From: Methylorubrum suomiense | GTDB taxonomy: Bacteria > Pseudomonadota > Alphaproteobacteria > Rhizobiales > Beijerinckiaceae | DNA length: 64,000 nt | Assembly: GCF_022179765.1 (NCBI RefSeq) | Contig: NZ_BPRE01000006.1 | Coordinates: 248,001 to 312,000, forward strand | Direction of reading: 5' to 3' | Shown here: one piece after another, positions 6,860 to 16,388 of the stretch | Layout: every line of letters begins with the position of its first letter | Position numbering within the stretch: position 1 is the stretch's first letter | The notes under the pieces: generated by a model | Seen by the model: only the letters and a program-made list of their open reading frames with translations | What the model was told of the DNA's origin: nothing | The model's database searches: none | Translations under genes and position numbers: made by a program

Positions 6860-8485
6860 GTGCTGAAGCCGGCCGCCACCTACGAGGCGCTGACCGAGAA
6901 TTTCCGCTGGGAGATCCCCGAGCGCTTCAACATCGCCGGCGACGTCTGCGATCGCTGGGCCCTGACGGAGCCGGAACGCCCGGCCATCCTCGAAGTCGGC
7001 CCCGACGGTACGGTCGCGACGGTCACGCAGGGAGATCTGCGCGCCCGCTCCCTCGCCCTCGCCGCCGGCTTGGCCGCCCGCGGTGTCGGGGTGGGCGACC
7101 GCATCGCCGTGCTGCTTCCGCAATCGGCGCAGGTGGTGGTGGCGCATCTGGCGGCCTACCGCCTCGGCGCGGTGGCGCTGCCGCTTGCCGGCCTGTTCGG
7201 TGCCGAGGCCCTGCGCTACCGCCTCGGCGATGCCGGGGCGCGGGCGATCGTCACCGACGCCGCCGGCTTCGCCAAGATCGCGCCCCTGCGTGCCGCCCTG
7301 CCGGACCTCGCCCTGGTCATCCGCGTCGACGGTCCCGCCGATGGCGCCGAGAGCCTCGCCGAGATCGAAGCGGCGGGAAACCCGGACAGGTTCGAGACGC
7401 GGGCCACCGGGCCGGACGACCCGGCCCTGATGATCTACACCTCCGGCACGACCGGCCTCGCCAAGGGGGCGCTGCACGGACATCGGGTGCTGCTCGGCCA
7501 CATGCCGGGCTTCCTGATGATGCACGATTTCCCCGGGCCCGGGGACGGCCCGATCTGGACGCCCTCCGATTGGGCCTGGGCCGGGGGCCTACTCAACGTG
7601 GTGATGCCGAGCCTGAGCCTCGGGATGCCGGTGGTGGCACGCGCCGTCACCCGGTTCGAGCCGGAGGCCGCGTTCCGGCTCATGGCCGATCTGAGGGTCA
7701 GCCACGCCTTCCTGGCCCCGACCGCCCTGCGGATGCTCCGCGCCGTGGCGGCCCCCCGCACGCGCTTCGACCTCTCGGCCCTGCGCAACGTCGCCTCGGC
7801 GGGCGAGGCCCTCGGGCCGGAGACCTTCGCCTGGGCGCAGGAGGCGCTCGGCTTGACCATCGGAGAGGCCTACGGGCAGACGGAGTGCAACCTCGTCCTC
7901 GCCGCCTGCCGCAGGGCGGGCATCGCGCGCCCCGGCTCGACCGGGCGGCCGGTGCCGGGCCATCGCGTCGCGGTCCTGCGGGCGGACGGGAGCGAGGCAG
8001 GTATCGACGAACCCGGCGAGATCGCCGTGAGGGCTCCCGATCCGGTGCTGTTCCTCGGCTACTGGAATCAGCCCGAGGCGACGGCCCGGAAATTCCGCGA
8101 CGGCTGGTGGCTCACCGGCGACACGGCCCGGCGGGACGCGGATGGCTATGTCCATTTCGTCGGCCGCGAGGACGATCTCATCACCTCGGCGGCCTATCGC
8201 ATCGGCCCGACCGAGATCGAGGATTGCCTCCTGCGCCACCCGGCAGTGGCGCTCGCCGCCGCAATCGGCGTGCCCGATCCGCTGCGCACCGAGATCGTGA
8301 AGGCCTTCGTCGTTCCCCGCGACGGGGTCGTCCCCTCCGAAGCTTTGGCGAGCGACATCCTGGCCTTCGCCAAGCGCCATCTCTCGGGCCACGAAGTGCC
8401 CCGCAGCCTGGAATTCCGCGACAGCTTACCGATGACGACGACGGGCAAGATCATTCGCCGGGCCCTGCGCAACGATCCGGCTTGA
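6860..8485 (+). CDS. AMP-binding acyl-CoA synthetase (medium-chain/acetyl-CoA synthetase-like)
   Basis: A 541-residue ANL-superfamily ligase that activates a carboxylic acid with ATP and CoA through an acyl-adenylate. Signature motifs in order are LMIYTSGTTGLAKGALHGH (P-loop, about residue 190), GEAYGQTECN, the hinge region WWLTGDTARRDADGYVHFVGREDD, and the C-terminal PMTTTGKIIRRALR with the catalytic lysine. The W-rich segment TPSDWAWAGGLLN is typical of the ACSM/acetyl-CoA synthetase branch rather than of long-chain FadD. The GTG start at 6860 follows GGATCGAGGAA. The chain length of the substrate cannot be told from the sequence. Confidence 0.88.
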   Translation: MLKPAATYEALTENFRWEIPERFNIAGDVCDRWALTEPERPAILEVGPDGTVATVTQGDLRARSLALAAGLAARGVGVGDRIAVLLPQSAQVVVAHLAAYRLGAVALPLAGLFGAEALRYRLGDAGARAIVTDAAGFAKIAPLRAALPDLALVIRVDGPADGAESLAEIEAAGNPDRFETRATGPDDPALMIYTSGTTGLAKGALHGHRVLLGHMPGFLMMHDFPGPGDGPIWTPSDWAWAGGLLNVVMPSLSLGMPVVARAVTRFEPEAAFRLMADLRVSHAFLAPTALRMLRAVAAPRTRFDLSALRNVASAGEALGPETFAWAQEALGLTIGEAYGQTECNLVLAACRRAGIARPGSTGRPVPGHRVAVLRADGSEAGIDEPGEIAVRAPDPVLFLGYWNQPEATARKFRDGWWLTGDTARRDADGYVHFVGREDDLITSAAYRIGPTEIEDCLLRHPAVALAAAIGVPDPLRTEIVKAFVVPRDGVVPSEALASDILAFAKRHLSGHEVPRSLEFRDSLPMTTTGKIIRRALRNDPA

Positions 8486-8644
8486 CCCGCGCTTGCCGTC
8501 GAGAGCGGCGCGCCGACCCTTCGCCCTGGATCGGCCCGGTGCCTCGCGGCCGACCGCGACCGGGGCCGGAGGGGGCGGGCCGACCGAGCGCTCGATAGCC
8601 GCGATGCCCGCGTGAGAACCTCGAACCCGCCGCAGCGCGGTGCC

Positions 8645-9724
8645 TCATCCGGCATCGAGAAAGAAGCGCTCGCGACGCTGGCGCTCGCTCCAATGACTGT
8701 CCGGCAACCGGTAAGAATCATGGGCGTACAGAGTGAAACCGGAATCGCCGTTGTTTTTCATGAAATGGACGGCGACCCGATTCTGGAGTTCGGCCTTGAT
8801 CTGCGGTCGAGGCGGCCTGTGCTCGAAGAAGGCGCTGACGATGAGTGCCGTGCCGGTCACGTGAAACAAGTCATATGGCACGTAATCGTCCGTCACAGCT
8901 TCCTTCTTCTTGTGCTCGAGCACATTGTGGATCAATTGATCGATGATCCCGTCGAGCTCGCGGGCGCCGCGCCGGGCTGCCATGACCGTGTTCATCAGAT
9001 CGAAATCCGTCTCCGTCTTCATGGCCCAGCCCTTGCCGAAGACGATGATGTCGCGATGATCGAGGTCTCGCATCGTCTCCACGAGCTGCTGCGGTGCCGC
9101 CGGTCCGACATGCGCATCCACGTAGAGTCCGCCATGGGCCCGCAGCAGGAAAATCCGCGCGATGTCCGATTTGGCCGAGGGCAGACGAATCGACGTGAAG
9201 ACGGGAACGAAGTCTTCGGGCAGGAGCGGAATGACGTCCCGATCGGTGAAGACTTTGAACTTCGGATAGAGAGCTCTCCAGGCCTGGGCCCCAGGAGGCT
9301 CCGCGAGGTCCTGGCTGGTCCAGTACATGAAGATTGCGGCCTCCTCGACGAAGGCTCTGAGCGGCCCCTCGAACTGATCGATCGGGAAGCGCGGAGCCGG
9401 CGGGGGCAAGGCCGGATCCTTCCGCCAGCCCGTCCGCCCCGCCGACAATCCAATCTCCAGAAAATGCGTCAGCGGGTCGGACCCGCTGTCCCGGGCATCA
9501 GGATTGGCGGCGAGATAGCCGTTGCTGCTGAACCCGGCGCTCGGATCGCGGCCTTCCCTCCAGCCGAACAGGCGATAATGCTGCAGCGGCGGTCCGGGGA
9601 ACCGCTCCACATCGGGATAGGCCCGCAGATAATAGGCCTCGTCGAAGCCCGGCATGCGGTGCGGTTCCGGCGCGGGGCGTCGCTTCCGGAAGAGGCGCGG
9701 CAATCTCATGAGCGACGTCCTCAC
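8645..9724 (-). CDS. Glycosyltransferase, GT32/OCH1-like with DXD motif and N-terminal YLxxxPDV modules
   Basis: A 359-residue protein. The catalytic region starts with IFMYWTSQDLAEPPGAQAWRALYPKFKVFTD and includes SDIARIFLLRAHGGLYVDAHV, the DXD sugar-nucleotide/metal site of the Gly_transf_sug family (capsular and mannan-type transferases). Residues 26-97 hold two copies of a module: FDEAYYLRAYPDV...HYRLFGWREGR, then YLAANPDARD...THFLEIGLSAGR. Such modules occur in bacterial polysaccharide-synthesis enzymes and, in this window, in the small secreted repeat protein at 2117-2446. There is no signal peptide, so it is probably cytosolic, acting on exopolysaccharide or surface glycan. It is a single-gene unit pointing away from ahcY; donor and acceptor sugars are unknown. 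Confidence 0.78.
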   Translation of the reverse strand: MRTSLMRLPRLFRKRRPAPEPHRMPGFDEAYYLRAYPDVERFPGPPLQHYRLFGWREGRDPSAGFSSNGYLAANPDARDSGSDPLTHFLEIGLSAGRTGWRKDPALPPPAPRFPIDQFEGPLRAFVEEAAIFMYWTSQDLAEPPGAQAWRALYPKFKVFTDRDVIPLLPEDFVPVFTSIRLPSAKSDIARIFLLRAHGGLYVDAHVGPAAPQQLVETMRDLDHRDIIVFGKGWAMKTETDFDLMNTVMAARRGARELDGIIDQLIHNVLEHKKKEAVTDDYVPYDLFHVTGTALIVSAFFEHRPPRPQIKAELQNRVAVHFMKNNGDSGFTLYAHDSYRLPDSHWSERQRRERFFLDAG

Positions 9725-10035
9725 AAGGTTTTCGGCGAAGCGAGGGCCGCCGCGCCACGAGTACCGCCGGAACTGGGCCGAGGGCGCGGCCCGGCCCGAG
9801 GCGGGCGGGTTACGGCTCTAGGGCCTGAGCGCGACCCGCACCAGCCGGCCGATCGTGACGGCTGTCCCGAACCGCGATGCCGGCAAAACGCATAAAGACA
9901 TCTTTATGTCTTGATTGCTCCCTAGCCAGAGCCCTGCTACAGGAACGGCCGACCCGGCCGGGTTCGCAGACCGGCCGAAGCGCCGGGTCGCCGCACGCCG
10001 CAGGCGCGTCGACCGAGACTGAAGAGGGACACCAT
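9725..10035. other. Divergent intergenic region with the ahcY promoter area
   Basis: This stretch lies between the divergent glycosyltransferase and ahcY genes. The notable content is the AT-rich palindrome at 9891-9908, annotated separately. The 127 bases between it and the ahcY ATG show no other gene or obvious structured leader. Confidence 0.5.
9891..9908. promoter_or_regulatory. Candidate SahR-type operator upstream of ahcY
   Basis: CATAAAGA-CA-TCTTTATG has perfect 8-base arms with a 2-base centre and stands out as AT-rich in GC-rich surroundings. From memory, ArsR-family regulators of S-adenosylhomocysteine and methionine genes in Proteobacteria (SahR) bind similar palindromes upstream of ahcY, so this is a plausible operator. 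No such regulator is encoded in the window. Confidence 0.55.
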
Positions 10036-11442
<1,407 letters not shown>

Positions 11443-11491
11443 TCGGGGCGTCGCCGGCCTAGTGCCGGCGCTTCATCGCTGCGATCCTGGG

Positions 11492-11518
11492 AGCTCGGCC
11501 GCTTGGCCGGGCTCTCTT
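11492..11518 (+). terminator. Probable ahcY terminator
   Basis: AGCTCGGCC at 11492-11500 pairs with GGCCGGGCT at 11505-11513 (one G-U pair) across the loop GCTT, followed by the weakly T-rich CTCTTCGTTT. The stem is strong but the T-tract is poor. Confidence 0.45.
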
Positions 11519-11692
11519 CGTTTGGCCCGAATCGTTCCGCGCCCTGGGTTCGGCGTGCAGGCAGGGGCCAGCGCTCGGAACAGGCGGCGCCCACCGCCGT
11601 CCGGATGGTCGGGCGCGCCCCGCCGGGGTCCGAACGTGAACCGGGGCGCCGCGCGACGCGGGATATCGACGCTGAGGCCCAAGCTAGGATTG

Positions 11693-11716
11693 AAGCCGGG
11701 ATTGAAGCCGGGACCG
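11693..11716 (+). repeat. Two-copy 12-base direct repeat
   Basis: GGATTGAAGCCG occurs twice in direct succession upstream of divL. A different 12-base repeat family lies just downstream of the same gene (14621-14668). Confidence 0.55.
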
Positions 11717-11941
11717 ACGCGGCACTGTGTCTTTTCTGCGCCCCGCGTCATCCGAATGCGACCCGGTCGCCCTCCGAACCACAAAGGCGCTTTCAGCCGG
11801 AATCCCGCCCGCGTTAGGATGGGGTGATTGGTACGGAGCGGATGCCCGACGCCCCAGTTGCAGGACCGGGCGTGTCGGGAATCCTTTGCCCGGACGGCGG
11901 CGCTTGCCTGCTGTCCGGCCGGGTGTTCGAAGGGCTTGAGG

Positions 11942-14569
11942 ATGGGTCTGGAACGGGCGGCGCGCGCCCTCGCGCGTGTCGGCGTCCTCGTGATCGCGGC
12001 GCCGCTTGCGGCGGCCGCGGAGGGCGCTCCGTCCGGTGGCGCGGGGTCGATGCTGGGGCCGATGCACACGCACAACGTCGCCGGCCTCGCCGTGCTGATC
12101 GGGCTGACCGTCTTCGCGACGATCCTCTCCCTGCTGCACATGCGCGAGCGCGCCCGCTGGATGCGCCGCGAGCGCGCGTTGCAGGACGCGCTGGCCGGCC
12201 TCAGCGGCGCCCATGACCGGGCCGAGATGCTGCTCCATTCCGAGCGGCAGGTGCTCGTCACCTGGACCGGGCGCGGCGAGCCGGCGGTGGAGGGCGATGC
12301 CGGCTTCGCCCAGGATCTCAGGGCAGCGGAGCTGCGGGCGGGCGATCTCCGCGCCGCCGACCTGCGCGGCACCCAGAACGGGACCCGGCGGCTCCTCGCC
12401 TTCGGCACTTGGCTCGCGGCCCAGGACGCGCATCTCCTCGACGGCGCCGTGGCCGCCCTGCGCGAGCGCGGCACCGGCTTCCGGATGAACCTGCGCAGCC
12501 TCGCCGGCCGCTATATCGAGGCGCAGGGGGGAGCGGTCGGCGGACGCGCCCTGCTGCGACTGCGCGAGACCACGGAAGAGCGGCGCGAGCTGATCGAGCT
12601 GCGCGGCACGCTCGACGAGACCAAAAGCGGCCTCGCGGCGCTCGCCGGGCTTCTCGACGCCATCCCGCAGCCGATCTGGCACCGCGCCCCGGACGGGCGC
12701 CTGGACTTCGCCAACGCCGCCTACGCCGCCGCCGTGGAGGCCCCGGGCCGCGAGGCGGTACTGGAGGGTGGGCTGGAATTGCTCGACCGCGCCGCCCGCG
12801 AGCAGATCGCCCGCCGGCCGGTCGGCGCCGCAGCCCGGGCACCGGCGCAGCCCCTGCGCCTGTCCGCCGTGGTCGCGGGCGCCCGGCGCATCCTCGATGT
12901 CTGCGAGACCGCGACCGAGACGGGACGCGTCGGCATCGCCGTCGACGTCTCGGAACTCGAGAGCGTGCGCGCCGATCTGCAGCGGCAGATGGATGCCAAT
13001 GTCCGCACCCTCGACCAATTGCCGACCGCCGTCGCGATGTTCGACGCGCGCCAGCGCCTGATCTTCCACAACGCCGCCTACCAGCGGCTCTGGGGCCTCG
13101 ATCCGGCCTTCCTCGACGCCAAGCCCCTCGACGGCGAGATCCTCGACCGGCTGCGCGCTGCCCGCAAACTGCCGGAACAGGCCGATTTCCGCTCGTGGAA
13201 GACCGAGGTGCTGGCCGCCTACCGGGCCGTGGAGGCCACCGACACGCCCTGGTACCTCCCCGACGGGCGGACGCTGCGCGTCCTGGCCGATCCCAATCCC
13301 CAGGGCGGCCTGACCTATCTGTATCAGGACGTCTCCGAGAGCATGAAGCTCGCCTCGCGCTACGACGCGCTGATGAAGGAGCAGGCCGAGACCTTGGAGG
13401 CCCTGAAGGAGCCGGTGGCGGTGTTCGCCGCCGACGGACGCCTCACGGTGGCCAACCGCGCCTTCTCGGTGACGTGGCGGGTCGATCCGGCGACGCTCGC
13501 GGGCAAGCCGCATGTCGATGCCGTCATCGCCGCCTGCCGGGCGCTCACCCCGGATCAGGGGCCCTGGGCCGGCATCCGCCAGGCGATCACGGGCCTGTCG
13601 GAGACCCGCAGCGGACATTCCTGCCGCCTCGACATGAGCGACGGCACGGTTCTCGATTGCTCGGCCCAGCCGCTGCCGCTCGGCGCGACGCTGCTCACCT
13701 TCATCGACGTGACCGCGAGCGCGAATGTCGAGCGGGCGCTCACCGAGAAGAACGATGCCCTGGAGCGCGCCTCGCAGCTGCGCGACACCTTCGTGCACCA
13801 CGTCTCCTACGAGCTGCGCTCGCCGCTCACCAACATCATCGGCTTCACCCAGCTTCTCGGCGACGAGACGGTCGGGGCTCTGAACGAGCGCCAGCGCGAA
13901 TATTCCGAGCACATCATGCGCTCCTCGGCGGCGCTGCTCGTCATCATCAACGACATCCTCGACCTCGCCTCGATCGATGCCGGCTCCCTGGAATTGCAGC
14001 GCGAGACCATCGACGTGCGCGCCACGGTCGAGGCCGCCGCCCGCGGCATCGAGGATCGGCTCGCCGAATCCCACATCACCCTCGACCTCGACGTGCCGGA
14101 GGGCGTCGGCAGCGTGTTCGCCGACGGCAAGCGCGTGCGGCAGATCCTGTTCAACCTGCTGTCGAACGCCGTCGGCTTCTCCGAACCCGGCCAGCATGTC
14201 CGCGTCGAGGCGCGGCGCCAGGGCGGCGCGCTGACCCTCGCGGTGATCGACCAGGGCCGCGGCATTCCCACCGAGGTGATCGATCGGGTGTTCGACCGGT
14301 TCGAGAGCAACACGCTGGGCACCAAGCACCGCGGCGTCGGCCTGGGCCTCTCCATCGTGCGCTCCTTCGTCGAGCTGCATGGCGGCCGGGTCGAGATCAG
14401 CTCGGCGCCGGGCCGGGGCACCCGGGTTTCCTGCCTGTTCCCCGCCGAGCCGTCGCCGGGCGGCGGCCGGCTTCCCGGCCCGCCTACGGAAGCCGGGACC
14501 ACCCGCGGACATCCCGACGGAGCGAAGCCGAACGGGCGGGCCGATTCAGGCCTGGAGGCCGCCGAGTAG
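11942..14569 (+). CDS. divL: DivL-like PAS sensor pseudokinase with Tyr in place of the H-box His
   Basis: This 875-residue membrane protein is probably the DivL cell-cycle regulator. In Caulobacter, DivL works with the kinase CckA at the cell pole and senses phosphorylated DivK. Residues 8-26 and about 45-65 are hydrophobic N-terminal segments. PAS-like regions begin near residues 237, 355 and 486, the middle one with FHNAAYQRLWG. The H-box reads HVSYELRSPL, with Tyr623 where histidine kinases have the phospho-accepting His; this is the hallmark of DivL. The ATPase domain keeps its N-box (RQILFNLLSNAVGF), DQGRGIP and RGVGLGLSIV. Context agrees: it is followed by tsaE/amgK, murU and addBA. 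ATG 11942 was chosen because it begins the membrane segment; an upstream in-frame ATG at 11828 would add a soluble extension. The Pro/Gly-rich C-terminal 40 residues are probably disordered. Confidence 0.85.
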   Translation: MGLERAARALARVGVLVIAAPLAAAAEGAPSGGAGSMLGPMHTHNVAGLAVLIGLTVFATILSLLHMRERARWMRRERALQDALAGLSGAHDRAEMLLHSERQVLVTWTGRGEPAVEGDAGFAQDLRAAELRAGDLRAADLRGTQNGTRRLLAFGTWLAAQDAHLLDGAVAALRERGTGFRMNLRSLAGRYIEAQGGAVGGRALLRLRETTEERRELIELRGTLDETKSGLAALAGLLDAIPQPIWHRAPDGRLDFANAAYAAAVEAPGREAVLEGGLELLDRAAREQIARRPVGAAARAPAQPLRLSAVVAGARRILDVCETATETGRVGIAVDVSELESVRADLQRQMDANVRTLDQLPTAVAMFDARQRLIFHNAAYQRLWGLDPAFLDAKPLDGEILDRLRAARKLPEQADFRSWKTEVLAAYRAVEATDTPWYLPDGRTLRVLADPNPQGGLTYLYQDVSESMKLASRYDALMKEQAETLEALKEPVAVFAADGRLTVANRAFSVTWRVDPATLAGKPHVDAVIAACRALTPDQGPWAGIRQAITGLSETRSGHSCRLDMSDGTVLDCSAQPLPLGATLLTFIDVTASANVERALTEKNDALERASQLRDTFVHHVSYELRSPLTNIIGFTQLLGDETVGALNERQREYSEHIMRSSAALLVIINDILDLASIDAGSLELQRETIDVRATVEAAARGIEDRLAESHITLDLDVPEGVGSVFADGKRVRQILFNLLSNAVGFSEPGQHVRVEARRQGGALTLAVIDQGRGIPTEVIDRVFDRFESNTLGTKHRGVGLGLSIVRSFVELHGGRVEISSAPGRGTRVSCLFPAEPSPGGGRLPGPPTEAGTTRGHPDGAKPNGRADSGLEAAE

Positions 14570-14620
14570 GGGGGGCCGAGCGCCGAAAGCCGCGGGTCCG
14601 CCGGGACTTGGCCAAGCACG

Positions 14621-14668
14621 GGACTTGGCCCAGGACTTGGCCCAGGACTTGGCCCAGGACTTGGCCCA
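14621..14668 (+). repeat. Four perfect 12-base tandem repeats
   Basis: GGACTTGGCCCA is repeated four times without change, and a diverged copy (GGACTTGGCCAA) starts at 14604. The array fills most of the gap between divL and the tsaE fusion gene. A 12-base period does not shift reading frame, but no supported protein reads through it. Copy number is probably unstable. Confidence 0.85.
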
Positions 14669-14755
14669 CGAAACGCGGTTTTCGCCTGCGGCGTCGATTC
14701 CGGTTAAACATCCGCTGCTAGGATCGGTCGAAATCGTCGGATCGGGCGTCCGGCG

Positions 14756-16369
14756 ATGCGTGCGGAGGGTGAGGCGTTGAGCGAGGATTCAGACGGCACG
14801 GCCCGGGATTCCTCGCCGAGCGCATCGGAGATGCCCGCGCGGCGGCCCGCCTGGGAGGTGCTGCTGCCGGAGGAGGGCGCCACCGAGGACATGGCCGCCT
14901 TCCTCGCGGGCTTCCTCCTGCCCGGTGACCTCGTGGCCTTGTCCGGCGGTCTCGGCGCCGGCAAGACGACCTTGGCCCGCGCCCTGATCCGCGAACTCGC
15001 CGGCGATCCGGACCTCGAAGTACCGAGCCCGACCTTCACCCTGATGCAGCCCTACGAGTCCCGTACCGGCCAAGCGGTGATCCACGCCGACCTCTATCGC
15101 CTGCGCGGACCCGACGAGCTGATCGAACTCGGCTTCGACGAACTGGCCGAGACCGCCATCACCCTGGTCGAGTGGCCGGAGCGGCTCGGCCCGCGCGACA
15201 ACGAGATCCTGTCCGTGGATCTTTCGCTGAGGGCCGAATACGGCGAGGGCGCCCGCCTCGTGCGCATCGACGGCACGGCGGGCATGCGCGAGCGCCTCGA
15301 CCGCGCCCGCGCGGTGCGCGCCCTCATCGCCCGCACCGGCTGGGACGAGGCCGACCGGGTGCCGATGCAGGGCGACGCGTCCTCGCGCGCCTACGAGCGG
15401 CTGGTGAAGCCCGACGGCGAGACCGCGGTGCTGATGATCGCCCCGCCCCGCCCCGACGGCCCGCCGGTCAAGGACGGGAAGCCCTACAGCGCGATCGTCA
15501 AGCTCGCCGAGAGCATCCACGCCTTCGTCGGGATGGACCGGGCCCTGTGTGGGCTCGGCATCTCGGCCCCCCGGATCCTCGGCGAGAATCTGAAGGCCGG
15601 GCTGCTGATCCTCGAGGATCTCGGCGCCGAGCCCGTGGTCGAGAACGGCGCACCGCGGCCCGAGCGCTACGCGGAGGCCGTCCGGCTGCTCGCCAAGCTG
15701 CACGCCACCGATCTGCCCGACCGGGTGCCCGTGGCGGAGGGCATCGAGCACGTCCTGCCGCCCTACGATCTGGAGGCGCTGCTGTTCGAGGCGGAGCTGA
15801 TGCCGGAATGGTACGCGCCGGCCATCCGCAGCACCCAGCTGCCCGCCGAGGCCCGCCGGGACTTCCTGTCGCTCTGGAGCGACGCGCTCAGGGACCTGCT
15901 GACGGAGCGCCCGACCTGGACGCTGCGCGACTACCATTCCCCCAACCTGATCTGGCTGCCCGCCCGCGAAGGGCTGGAGCGGGTCGGCGTGATCGATTTC
16001 CAGGATGCGGTGATGGGCCACCCGGCCTACGACGTCGCCTCGCTGCTGCAGGATGCCCGGGTCGATTGCAGCGCGGATTTCGAGCTGCGGCTGCTCGGCC
16101 TCTACATCCGCGAGCGCCGCGCCCGCGATCCCGGCTTCGACCTTCAGGCCTTCGCCCGCTCCTACGCGGTGCTGGCGGCGCAGCGGGCCACGAAGATCCT
16201 CGGCATCTTCGCCCGCCTGGACAAGCGCGACGGCAAGCCGGGCTACCTCGCCCACCTGCCGCGGATCGAGGGCTATCTCGCCCGCAATCTCGCCCATCCG
16301 GCGCTCGGCGCCCTGCGGGCCTGGCACGAGACTCGGCTTCCGAGCCTCGTGATCCCCGCCGCCTCCTGA
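14756..16369 (+). CDS. tsaE: TsaE ATPase fused to an AmgK-like sugar kinase (aminoglycoside-phosphotransferase fold)
   Basis: This 537-residue protein joins two enzymes. Residues about 33-190 are TsaE, the ATPase that supports TsaBD in making threonylcarbamoyladenosine-37 on tRNA: Walker A SGGLGAGKTTLARAL, SPTFTLMQPY, HADLYRL and LVEWPERLG. Residues about 200-530 are an APH-fold kinase: RVPMQGDASSRAYERL, the catalytic loop RDYHSPNLIWL and the metal-binding VIDFQDAVMGHPAYDVASLL. These match AmgK, the anomeric kinase for N-acetylmuramate/N-acetylglucosamine that feeds the MurU nucleotidyltransferase, encoded next. The two are usually separate genes, so the fusion couples tRNA modification to cell-wall sugar recycling at least in expression. 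TTG at 14777, eight bases after GGAGG, is a credible alternative start. Confidence 0.88.
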   Translation: MRAEGEALSEDSDGTARDSSPSASEMPARRPAWEVLLPEEGATEDMAAFLAGFLLPGDLVALSGGLGAGKTTLARALIRELAGDPDLEVPSPTFTLMQPYESRTGQAVIHADLYRLRGPDELIELGFDELAETAITLVEWPERLGPRDNEILSVDLSLRAEYGEGARLVRIDGTAGMRERLDRARAVRALIARTGWDEADRVPMQGDASSRAYERLVKPDGETAVLMIAPPRPDGPPVKDGKPYSAIVKLAESIHAFVGMDRALCGLGISAPRILGENLKAGLLILEDLGAEPVVENGAPRPERYAEAVRLLAKLHATDLPDRVPVAEGIEHVLPPYDLEALLFEAELMPEWYAPAIRSTQLPAEARRDFLSLWSDALRDLLTERPTWTLRDYHSPNLIWLPAREGLERVGVIDFQDAVMGHPAYDVASLLQDARVDCSADFELRLLGLYIRERRARDPGFDLQAFARSYAVLAAQRATKILGIFARLDKRDGKPGYLAHLPRIEGYLARNLAHPALGALRAWHETRLPSLVIPAAS

Positions 16370-16388
16370 CCCATCGAGCGAAGCCGCC

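Larger units (their letters stand above)
11443..11941. other. Long intergenic region between ahcY and divL
   Basis: About 500 bases with no supported gene. It holds a terminator-like hairpin just after ahcY (11492-11513) and a two-copy 12-base direct repeat at 11693-11716. The divL frame stays open upstream of the chosen start, but that extension lacks a signal and a ribosome-binding site. Confidence 0.5.

Noticed and set aside
9909-10035. SAH or SAM riboswitch in the ahcY leader
   Set aside because: I could not find the conserved core or stems of the SAH or SAM-II classes in these bases; the palindrome at 9891-9908 looks like a protein-binding site instead.
11684-14512. Very long open frame on the minus strand opposite divL, and a similar one opposite addB (18123-21107)
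   Set aside because: Antisense frames of this length are expected in 70% GC coding sequence. Their products are low-complexity Arg/Gly/Ala/His-rich with no domain, while the plus-strand proteins have complete motifs.
14604-14668. The GGACTTGGCCCA array as a CRISPR or as coding repeat
   Set aside because: There are no spacers between units, and the open frame that would read it as a DLAQ repeat has no start signal and no conserved flanks.
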